A stretch of DNA of 64,000 nt, from the NCBI RefSeq assembly GCF_003951095.1, contig NZ_QXGL01000005.1:1-64000 (forward strand), written 5' to 3'. Below are positions 36,480-42,696 of this stretch, one piece after another (positions within the stretch are counted from its first letter, which is position 1; each line of letters opens with the position of its first letter). This stretch comes from Bifidobacterium goeldii. Its GTDB lineage: Bacteria > Actinomycetota > Actinomycetes > Actinomycetales > Bifidobacteriaceae. The notes below the pieces were generated by a model. That model was not told the origin of the DNA, ran no database searches, and was given only the letters and a program-made list of their open reading frames with translations. Both the position numbers and the translations under genes were made by a program.

Positions 36480-36566
36480 GGGTTTGGTTGGGGTATGTGT
36501 TGTTCGACACGCTCAAGGCCGCTCGGCCAAGCCTACGGTCGAACAGCACATACCCCAACCAAACCC
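36480..36566. repeat. 29-bp inverted repeat between GH43-1 and the permease genes
   Basis: Arms 36480-36508 (starting GGGTTTGGTTGGGGTATGTG) and 36538-36566 are complementary at 28 of 29 positions, with a 29-nt spacer that holds a further small hairpin (GGCCGCTCGGCC). The preceding 50 bases are enriched in TTGG/GGGGT. The 311-base gap 36359-36669 contains this repeat, two terminators and no gene. Confidence 0.85.
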
Positions 36567-36602
36567 TCCAACAACAACCATTCACACAATCACAAACAAT
36601 AA

Positions 36603-36637
36603 AAGCCCATAGCTTCCATTGAGGAAACTACGGGCTT
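36603..36637 (-). terminator. Terminator of the permease operon
   Basis: On the minus strand AAGCCCGTAG and CTATGGGCTT (complements of 36628-36637 and 36603-36612) form a 10-bp stem with one G-U type pair, followed by TTTATTG. Confidence 0.75.
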
Positions 36638-36669
36638 CAGCGTTATTGAGGATTACAGAACGATACCGA

Positions 36670-37653
36670 TTACTCCTTGACGGCGCCTGCGGCGAGGCCG
36701 GACTGCCAGTACTTTTGCAAGCACAAGAACGCAATCACCAACGGAATAATCGTAATCAAAGAACCAGTAATCACCAGATTCTGAATCGCTTGACCACCAG
36801 CAGTGGAGGCTTGATCCTTCCACTGATTCAAACCAATCGTCAATGGATACCAGTCAGCATCCTTCAACATGATCAACGGCAGGAAGTAGTTATTCCACGT
36901 CGCCACAATCGTAAACAGTGCGGTAGTCACGATGCCAGGCGCGAGCAATGGCAGGCTGATCTGCCAGAACGTGCGGAACTCGGAAGCACCATCCACACGA
37001 GCAGCCTCCAACAACTCCTGCGGCACCGCCTGCTCCGAAAAAATCCACATCAAATACAAACCAAACGGGCTAATCAAGCTCGGGATAATCATAGCCCACG
37101 GCGTATTCGTCAGACCAAGCTTGGCAAACAGGAGGAACTGCGGGACAGCCAATGCAATACCAGGCACCGAAATAGCACCAATAATCACCACAAACACCGC
37201 ATTACGACCAGGAAAACGGAACTTCGCCAACGCATAACCACCCATAATCGCCAGAAGCGTGGCACCGCCAGCACCAACAATCACATAAAACAGGGTGTTA
37301 ATCAACCAACGCGCGAAAATACCATCCTGATACGTGAACACCGTAACAATATTGTCCCACAGCGCGAAACTACGACCGAAACCCAGGCCAAACGTGGACG
37401 TGAAATCAGCCTGCGTCTTCGTCGCATTCACCGCCAAATACACAAACGGGAACAAGCAATACACCGCAAAAATCGCACACAAAAACGTGAGCAACTTACT
37501 ACGCCGCGGATTATTCACATTCGCAAAACCCGCCTTCTCACTCCGCTTCCGCTCAGCCTTCTCATCAGCAGCAACACGCTTCTGACGAGCCCTCTCAGCC
37601 TTACGCGCAGCCTTCTCCTGCTCACGCAACGACACACCAGCAGCACTACTCAT
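36670..37653 (-). CDS. ABC sugar permease, MalG type
   Basis: 327 residues, start chosen at MSSAAGVSL, 8 nt after GAGGAG. A charged cytoplasmic N-terminus of ~55 residues (EKAARKAERARQKR) precedes six membrane segments; the EAA-loop motif ELLEAARVDGASEFRTFWQISLP (~218) is the contact to the ATPase. It lies downstream of the MalF-type gene with a 67-nt gap. The pair carries oligosaccharide delivered by binding protein 1 and possibly 2. No ATPase gene is present in the window; in such actinobacterial systems a shared MsiK-type ATPase elsewhere is common. Confidence 0.92.
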   Translation of the reverse strand: MSSAAGVSLREQEKAARKAERARQKRVAADEKAERKRSEKAGFANVNNPRRSKLLTFLCAIFAVYCLFPFVYLAVNATKTQADFTSTFGLGFGRSFALWDNIVTVFTYQDGIFARWLINTLFYVIVGAGGATLLAIMGGYALAKFRFPGRNAVFVVIIGAISVPGIALAVPQFLLFAKLGLTNTPWAMIIPSLISPFGLYLMWIFSEQAVPQELLEAARVDGASEFRTFWQISLPLLAPGIVTTALFTIVATWNNYFLPLIMLKDADWYPLTIGLNQWKDQASTAGGQAIQNLVITGSLITIIPLVIAFLCLQKYWQSGLAAGAVKE

Positions 37654-37720
37654 CACGCACACTCCTCAACACTCAACAACGACAACACCGTCACAGTCAA
37701 CATCACAGATTTCAGCATCA

Positions 37721-38638
37721 TTACTTCATCTGCTCCTTCATACTGTTCAACTGCACCGCATACGCAATCGCCATCGTGATCACAGCCATGACGATAGCGA
37801 GAGCCGCAGCGTAGTTGCTCTGGTTACCCGTAAACGACAGGTTATACGCGTACATATTCGGCGTGTAATACGTCGTAATCGCATTACCCGGCACCATATT
37901 CTGCAAAATACTCGGCTCGTTGAAAAGCTGGAACGAACCGATGATACTGAAGATCACCGTAATCGCCAACGAACCCTTAAGTTCAGGCAACTTAATACTC
38001 TTGACAATCTGCCACTCAGACGCACCATCAATCGACGCAGCCTCATACAAACTGTGCGGAATCGTGCTCAGCGACGAGTAGAAGATCAACATGTTATAAC
38101 CCGTAAACTCCCACGTCACAATATTGCCAATCGAAGCCAGCAAAACGCTCGGAGCCAGCACGTCAATATTCGTACCAAGAAGATCATTCAACGAGCCAAC
38201 CAGACCATACTTCGCGCCATACACAAAACCCCAAATCATGGTCGACACCACAGCAGGCACCGCATACGGCAGGAAGGTACTAATACGGAAGAACTTCGTA
38301 CCATGCAACTTCATACTGTCCAAAGCCAACGCCATCAACGCCGCCAAGCACAACATAATCGGCACCTGAACAATCGTAAACAGTGCAACACGAACCACAC
38401 TGCTCCAGAACTGGCCATCACCGAATAGACGCGCGTAATTCGCAAGACCGACAAATACCGTGCCACCAATCATCTTCTTCTGAAAGAAACTGATATAAAT
38501 CGCGTACACAATCGGCACAATAAACACAAACACAAACACCACCGCAAACGGCCACATAAACTTCCAACCACGCCAATCAGCACGATGCCGATTCACACGC
38601 GCAGAAGACGCACCAGCGGCAACATCAACAGACGCCAT
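37721..38638 (-). CDS. ABC sugar permease, MalF type
   Basis: 305 residues from the ATG with GAAGGAGAGG upstream. Six hydrophobic segments starting WPFAVVFVFVFIVPIVYAIYISFF, and the EAA motif SLYEAASIDGASEWQIVKSIKLPEL (~208). First gene of the two-gene permease operon. Its upstream region holds two LacI-1 operators and a partial TTATCGATAA-type site, so it may answer to both regulators. Confidence 0.92.
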   Translation of the reverse strand: MASVDVAAGASSARVNRHRADWRGWKFMWPFAVVFVFVFIVPIVYAIYISFFQKKMIGGTVFVGLANYARLFGDGQFWSSVVRVALFTIVQVPIMLCLAALMALALDSMKLHGTKFFRISTFLPYAVPAVVSTMIWGFVYGAKYGLVGSLNDLLGTNIDVLAPSVLLASIGNIVTWEFTGYNMLIFYSSLSTIPHSLYEAASIDGASEWQIVKSIKLPELKGSLAITVIFSIIGSFQLFNEPSILQNMVPGNAITTYYTPNMYAYNLSFTGNQSNYAAALAIVMAVITMAIAYAVQLNSMKEQMK

Positions 38639-38700
38639 AACCCTCTCCTTCGAAGGACTGATCCTTTGTATGTTCAATGGAATCTCGCAGTTGAGGTTCC

Positions 38701-38710
38701 GAATCGATAA
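38701..38710. promoter_or_regulatory. Possible LacI-2-type site upstream of the permease operon
   Basis: GAATCGATAA matches the TTATCGATAA palindrome at 8 of 10 positions and lies 63 bp before the permease start, downstream of the promoter, where a repressor could act as a roadblock. Weak match; may be chance. Confidence 0.35.
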
Positions 38711-38727
38711 TTACTACCCGCAGACCA

Positions 38728-38741
38728 TGTAACCGGTCACA
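38728..38741. promoter_or_regulatory. LacI-1 operator, downstream site of the permease promoter
   Basis: TGTAACCGGTCACA; centre 33 bp from the operator at 38761-38774, the same two-site geometry as at binding protein 1. Confidence 0.8.
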
Positions 38742-38746
38742 AGACC

Positions 38747-38775
38747 ATAGTAACACCTTTTGTAACCGGTCACAA
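38747..38775 (-). promoter_or_regulatory. Permease promoter with embedded LacI-1 operator
   Basis: Minus strand: -35 TTGTGA (complement of 38770-38775), 17-nt spacer, -10 TACTAT (complement of 38747-38752). The operator TGTAACCGGTCACA at 38761-38774 overlaps the -35 box. Confidence 0.8.
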
Positions 38776-38889
38776 ATTCATATTCCGCATGTCGCACAAT
38801 ATGAATGAAGTGCTTACAAACGACGGAAAACCGCCACAATTGCCATCCGATGCCATACTGCACACCAATTTCTGGCAGCAGCACGCCAT
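38770..38889 (-). CDS. Possible 39-residue cysteine-rich ORF
   Basis: Minus-strand ATG at 38889, 10 nt after AAAGGAG, opens a frame of 39 codons starting MACCCQKLVC; it contains six Cys and stops inside the LacI-1 operator. A palindrome TGTAATCGTTTACA (38909-38922) lies just upstream. It could be a small protein, an upstream leader, or the vestigial 5' end of a deleted gene. No similarity is recognised, so support is weak. The rest of the gap 38639-39054 holds only operators and promoter. Confidence 0.25.
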   Translation of the reverse strand: MACCCQKLVCSMASDGNCGGFPSFVSTSFILCDMRNMNL

Positions 38890-38908
38890 CGCACCACTTC
38901 TCCTTTCT

Positions 38909-38922
38909 TGTAATCGTTTACA
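38909..38922. promoter_or_regulatory. LacI-type palindrome of a third sequence class
   Basis: TGTAATCGTTTACA has a CG centre and one mismatch between half-sites, typical of LacI-family operators but different from the other two operator types in this locus. It precedes the short ORF at 38889 and follows the GH43-2 gene. Confidence 0.4.
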
Positions 38923-39054
38923 CGATATCACTCACAGTAGATTTTCACCACCGTATAAGAAGCAGTAATGGCTGAAATACCGCGAACGCTACCACAAACA
39001 ACGGCGGCCAACCGCACTCGATTGACCGCCATAGTCACGATAGTCGCATCGCGC

Positions 39055-40017
39055 TCACACCAGCGGCCGGCGATACCAGTCGTCAGTCGGCGCCACAGGC
39101 TCGATCGTTCCATCAGCATGGAACTGTAGTGGCGCAAACGCGATCTCACGCCGGTAACCGGAGCCATATTCCGCATCAAACGCGTGGTAAGCCAAAATCC
39201 ACTCGTCAGTGCCGGGAATATGAATAACGCCATGATGGCCAGTGCCAACAATGCCCTCCGCAGGGTTCTGCTCAATCAGCACACCATGCTCCGTCCACGG
39301 GCCGGCAAGGCTTGCTGCGGTTGCATATTTGACGCAGTATTCCGGCTCGCGCGCGTCATTCTCAGACCAGCTGGCGTAGTAGACACCGTTACGCTTGAAA
39401 ATCCACAGTGCTTCGCGAAAATCGCCGGGCACCCAGTGAATCGCACGCGATGCATCAATGCTCACGTGATCATCGTTGAGCGGCGCAATCCACGCGGTGC
39501 CATTGCCCCACAGCAGCCAATCAGTACCGTCATCGTCGCGAAACACAGCCGGGTCGATCGGGTATACCGGGAAGTCATCCTTGGCGATAAGCGGACGTTC
39601 AGTAGACACGAACGGCCCGTACGGCGAATCAGCCACAGCCACGCCGATCTGTCCTTCGCACACGAAGTACAGGTAGAAGCGGCCTTTATACTCGCACACC
39701 GCGGGCGCCCACGCATGCTCATGACCCCACGGCACGTCATGCAAATCCAAGATCTGACCGCCGTCAGTCCATTCAATGAGGTCCGGCGAGGTATACACGC
39801 GGAACGTGTGCGAACCCCAGTCGTTGAAGCCATCCTCAGTCGCGTACAAAAAATAGCGGTCGGAGTAGCGCGGGTCAGTAAAGACCAGGGGAGCGGGGTC
39901 GGCGAGAAAACGATGCAGCGGCGTGTGCTGCGGAGTCGGCGCCGCAGACTCAACGTCCGCCGCAGTACTGCCTTGAGCTGCCGCTGGCGTAACTACAGAA
40001 TCAGTAACAGTAGCCAT
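39055..40017 (-). CDS. GH43-family glycosidase 2 (arabinofuranosidase/xylosidase type)
   Basis: 320 residues, cytoplasmic. After a ~35-residue Ala/Thr-rich lead, FLADPAPLVF (catalytic base Asp ~41), HEHAWAPAVCEYKGRFYLYF (~98), YPIDPAVFRDDDG (pKa-modulating Asp ~152) and DFREALWIFKRNGVYYASWSEND (acid Glu ~199) are the classical GH43 set, and GTGHHGVI (~263) is the usual metal-binding His region. It differs clearly from GH43-1. It starts 7 nt after the aldo/keto reductase stop and is likely translated from the same mRNA. Exact substrate undetermined. Confidence 0.85.
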   Translation of the reverse strand: MATVTDSVVTPAAAQGSTAADVESAAPTPQHTPLHRFLADPAPLVFTDPRYSDRYFLYATEDGFNDWGSHTFRVYTSPDLIEWTDGGQILDLHDVPWGHEHAWAPAVCEYKGRFYLYFVCEGQIGVAVADSPYGPFVSTERPLIAKDDFPVYPIDPAVFRDDDGTDWLLWGNGTAWIAPLNDDHVSIDASRAIHWVPGDFREALWIFKRNGVYYASWSENDAREPEYCVKYATAASLAGPWTEHGVLIEQNPAEGIVGTGHHGVIHIPGTDEWILAYHAFDAEYGSGYRREIAFAPLQFHADGTIEPVAPTDDWYRRPLV

Positions 40018-40023
40018 TACAAC

Positions 40024-40998
40024 CTACCCAATGTGACGGCGGAACGGGTGATAGTCGAGAATCGCTTCGATCTCAGCCAGTGCGTCAGCTGGAATCTTGA
40101 AGCCGGCGGCAGCAAGGTTCGATTCAAGCTGGCTAGGCTTGGAAGCTCCAGCAATCACGCTGGATACCTCCGGCAAGCGCAGATCCCACGCGAGCGCGAG
40201 CACAGACAGCGACACACCGAGACCGTCGGCGACCTTGAGCAAACGCTCAACCTTGTCGAGATGATCATCAGTAAGCAGATCGTTGATCTGATGATCAGAC
40301 TGCCACGTGGCGCGCGAGCCGGCAGGCAGCGGCTGCCCCTTGCGATACTTGCCGGTAAGCAGGCCCTGCGCAAGCGGGCTGAACGGCGTGATACCAATGC
40401 CGTTCTCATGGCAGATGTCAACGAGCTCGTCTTCGATGTAGCGGTCAACCATGTTGTATTCGGGCTGGATCACGCTCAGCGGGCGCAGACCCATCTCGCG
40501 AATCAGACCGAGTGCCTTGGTGATCTGCACTGGCGTCCATTCGCTCACACCCCAGTAGAGCACCTTGCCAGCGGCGACGAGGTCGCTCATGACCTGCAGC
40601 GTCTCTTCGAGCGGAGTTTCAGGGTCCGGGCGGTGGCAGAAGTAGAGGTCGAGGTAATCGACCTGCAGATTCTTCAGCGACTTGTCGATCTGGCTGATGA
40701 TGTGCTTACGGCTCAGACCACGGTCGTTCGGGCCTTCGCCGACAGGGAAGAAGACTTTGGACGAAACAACGTATTCTTCACGCGGGAACTGACTGAGGAT
40801 ACGGCCGAGGAAGCGTTCAGATTCGCCGCCGTTGTAAGCGTCGGCGCAATCGAAGAAGTTAACACCGTTGTCGAAGGCCTGCTGGGCGACTTCCTGCGCC
40901 ACGCGCGTGCGGTCGGCGTCATCGAGACGCGTCACCCAACTGCCCAGACCGATTTCGCTGATTTTCAGACCCCACTTACCAAGGTTTCTGTACTGCAT
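40024..40998 (-). CDS. Aldo/keto reductase
   Basis: 324 residues of the NADPH-dependent (beta/alpha)8 reductase family, AKR7/YghZ-like (potassium-channel beta-subunit-like). Visible: YRNLGKWGLKISEIGLGSW at the N-terminus, catalytic Asp/Tyr in NFFDCADAYNGGESE (~49-63), Lys in VVSSKVFFP (~79) and His in YLDLYFCHRPDPETPLEE (~117). The C-terminal SSVIAGASKPSQLESN (~285) binds the cofactor phosphate. It is the first gene of a two-gene unit with GH43-2, so a role in handling a released sugar is possible but not shown. GAGAGGA precedes the start. Confidence 0.88.
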   Translation of the reverse strand: MQYRNLGKWGLKISEIGLGSWVTRLDDADRTRVAQEVAQQAFDNGVNFFDCADAYNGGESERFLGRILSQFPREEYVVSSKVFFPVGEGPNDRGLSRKHIISQIDKSLKNLQVDYLDLYFCHRPDPETPLEETLQVMSDLVAAGKVLYWGVSEWTPVQITKALGLIREMGLRPLSVIQPEYNMVDRYIEDELVDICHENGIGITPFSPLAQGLLTGKYRKGQPLPAGSRATWQSDHQINDLLTDDHLDKVERLLKVADGLGVSLSVLALAWDLRLPEVSSVIAGASKPSQLESNLAAAGFKIPADALAEIEAILDYHPFRRHIG

Positions 40999-41016
40999 AG
41001 GATCCTCTCTTCCTAT

Positions 41017-41026
41017 TTATCGAAAA
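41017..41026. promoter_or_regulatory. Possible LacI-2-type site upstream of the aldo/keto reductase gene
   Basis: TTATCGAAAA matches TTATCGATAA at 9 of 10 positions and lies 19 bp before the gene start. Suggests that the reductase-GH43-2 unit may join the LacI-2 regulon. Confidence 0.35.
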
Positions 41027-41084
41027 ACAATCACGATTAGTGGCAGCGCTACGTGCCTTCTCGCACGCAATACCGCATGGGAAA

Positions 41085-41134
41085 AGGGCTTCGGCACTGA
41101 CCTGTGGTCAATAGGTCAGTTTTGCCGAAGCCCT
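41085..41134 (-). terminator. Nested terminator hairpin after binding protein 2
   Basis: Outer arms AGGGCTTCGGCA (41085-41096) and complement (41123-41134) enclose inner arms CTGACCT (41097-41103) and AGGTCAG (41113-41119). Minus-strand T tract follows at 41084-41082. Confidence 0.8.
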
Positions 41135-41165
41135 AACTAGATGGTCTAGATGAATCGGCCGATCG

Positions 41166-42482
41166 TCACTTCTTGACTTCGAAGCCCTGATCCTTAGCGA
41201 AGGAGGTCAGGTTGCTCTGCCACTCGGCAACACCCTTCTCCATCGTGGCCTGACCGGTGAAGGCCTTGCCTACAGTGTCGAGGTAGGTCTTGCGGGCCTG
41301 CACCTCGAACGGCAGGAACTGCCAGCCCTTACGCACGTTCTCAGAAGCCTTCACAAACTCCTTGTTGATCTCCTGACCACCGAAATAGTCGCTCGTGTAG
41401 TTGACGAAGTCATCGCTGTCGAGAATGCGCTTGATGGACGGGAACACACCCAGCTCGTAAGCCTTATCAGTGCCTTCCTTGGAGTGGTTCAGGTAGTCGA
41501 CGAGTTTCCACGCGGCAGCCATCTTGGCCTTGTCACCGGTGTCGAGCACAGCCAGCGAGGAACCACCATTCTCAGAGTTAACCGCGGAACCGTCCGGGGT
41601 TGGCATCTGAGTCACGCGCCACTTGCCCTTGGCCGCGGCGGCGCCGTTCTCAAGGTTGACCGGCATCCAGGCGCCGGTAAGCAGGGAAGCGATAGAACCG
41701 TCGCCGAGGGCGGTGTTCCAATCGTCGGACCAGCCAGCGGTCTTAGTATCGATGAGGTCTTCGGAGATCATCTTCTGCCAGAAGTCGTTGAACTCCTTAG
41801 TGCCCTTGTCGCCAGTGAGGTTGATCGTCACGGTCTTGCCGTCGGAGGAAGTTTCGAACGGGTGACCGCCTGCCAGCCAGACCATCGAATCGTATAAGCC
41901 GCCATCGCCGGAGTCGGAGGTGATGTAAGAGCCAACGGCGCGGATCTTCTTAGCGGCCTCGTAGTAGTCGTCCCAGGTCTTGATCTGCGTGGCGTCGACG
42001 CCAGCCTTGTCGAAGACTTCCTTGTTATAGAAGAATGCCATTGGGCCGGAATCGACCGGCAGGCCGTAGATGCCGCCGTTAAGCGCGACGGAGGCCCACG
42101 GGCCGGCTGCATAGTCGTCCTTGTACTTGTCGGCACCAAACTGGGTGAGGTCGGCAAGCTTGCCGGTGGCAACGAACTGGGGGAGCGCGTGGTATTCGAT
42201 CATGGCCACGTCCGGCATGCCGGAGTTGGCGGAGATCGCGTTGTTCAGCGAAATGTACTGCTTGTCGGCGCTGCCGATGTTCGCGAACTTGACGGTGATG
42301 TTCGGGTACTTCTTCATGAAGTCCTTGGCCTGGGTCTCAGCAGTGTTACCCCAGCCCCACCAAGTGATCTCGACGGGCGCGTTCTCGTCCACGTTGCTGG
42401 ACGAGCTGGATCCGCAGGCGGCCAGCGACACCGACGTCACCGCGGCCAGGACAGCAGCCACTGCCTTCGTGATCTTCTTCAT
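41166..42482 (-). CDS. ABC sugar-binding lipoprotein 2
   Basis: 438 residues from MKKITKAVAAVLAAVTSV with GAAGGAG upstream. Lipobox SLAAC followed by GSSSSS, then a family-1 solute-binding fold (VEITWWGWGNTAETQAKDF, YGLPVDSGPMAFFYNKEVFDKAG, ASLLTGAWMPVNL, NSENGGSSLAVLDTG). Close paralogue in layout of binding protein 1 but with many differences in the ligand-binding segments. It lacks permeases of its own and is transcribed divergently from the GH51 gene, with TTATCGATAA-type operators between, which suggests an arabino-oligosaccharide ligand (inference). Confidence 0.93.
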   Translation of the reverse strand: MKKITKAVAAVLAAVTSVSLAACGSSSSSNVDENAPVEITWWGWGNTAETQAKDFMKKYPNITVKFANIGSADKQYISLNNAISANSGMPDVAMIEYHALPQFVATGKLADLTQFGADKYKDDYAAGPWASVALNGGIYGLPVDSGPMAFFYNKEVFDKAGVDATQIKTWDDYYEAAKKIRAVGSYITSDSGDGGLYDSMVWLAGGHPFETSSDGKTVTINLTGDKGTKEFNDFWQKMISEDLIDTKTAGWSDDWNTALGDGSIASLLTGAWMPVNLENGAAAAKGKWRVTQMPTPDGSAVNSENGGSSLAVLDTGDKAKMAAAWKLVDYLNHSKEGTDKAYELGVFPSIKRILDSDDFVNYTSDYFGGQEINKEFVKASENVRKGWQFLPFEVQARKTYLDTVGKAFTGQATMEKGVAEWQSNLTSFAKDQGFEVKK

Positions 42483-42584
42483 GTTGTCTCCTTCGACTGT
42501 TGTGAACTCGGGCTTCCGCACCTGTTTCCGCAACTTCCCATTGTGGTTACTTTGTTACTTATTGATGAGTTATCTTTATGTATT

Positions 42585-42640
42585 TTATCGATAACTTTAT
42601 CGATACATTCATGATATTATCGATAATATCGATTTGTCAA
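42585..42640. promoter_or_regulatory. LacI-2 operator cluster and binding-protein 2 promoter
   Basis: Palindromes TTATCGATAA at 42585-42594 and 42617-42626, TTATCGATAC at 42597-42606, and a degenerate ATATCGATTT near 42626-42635. On the minus strand TTGACA (complement of 42635-42640) and TATCAT (complement of 42611-42616) are 18 nt apart, with the 42617-42626 site inside the spacer. Control of both divergent genes is expected. Confidence 0.65.
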
Positions 42641-42696
42641 ATCGGCTGAGGAAAAAATTTTACCCTCCCGATGACCTAAGGACGAAGGAGCCACCC

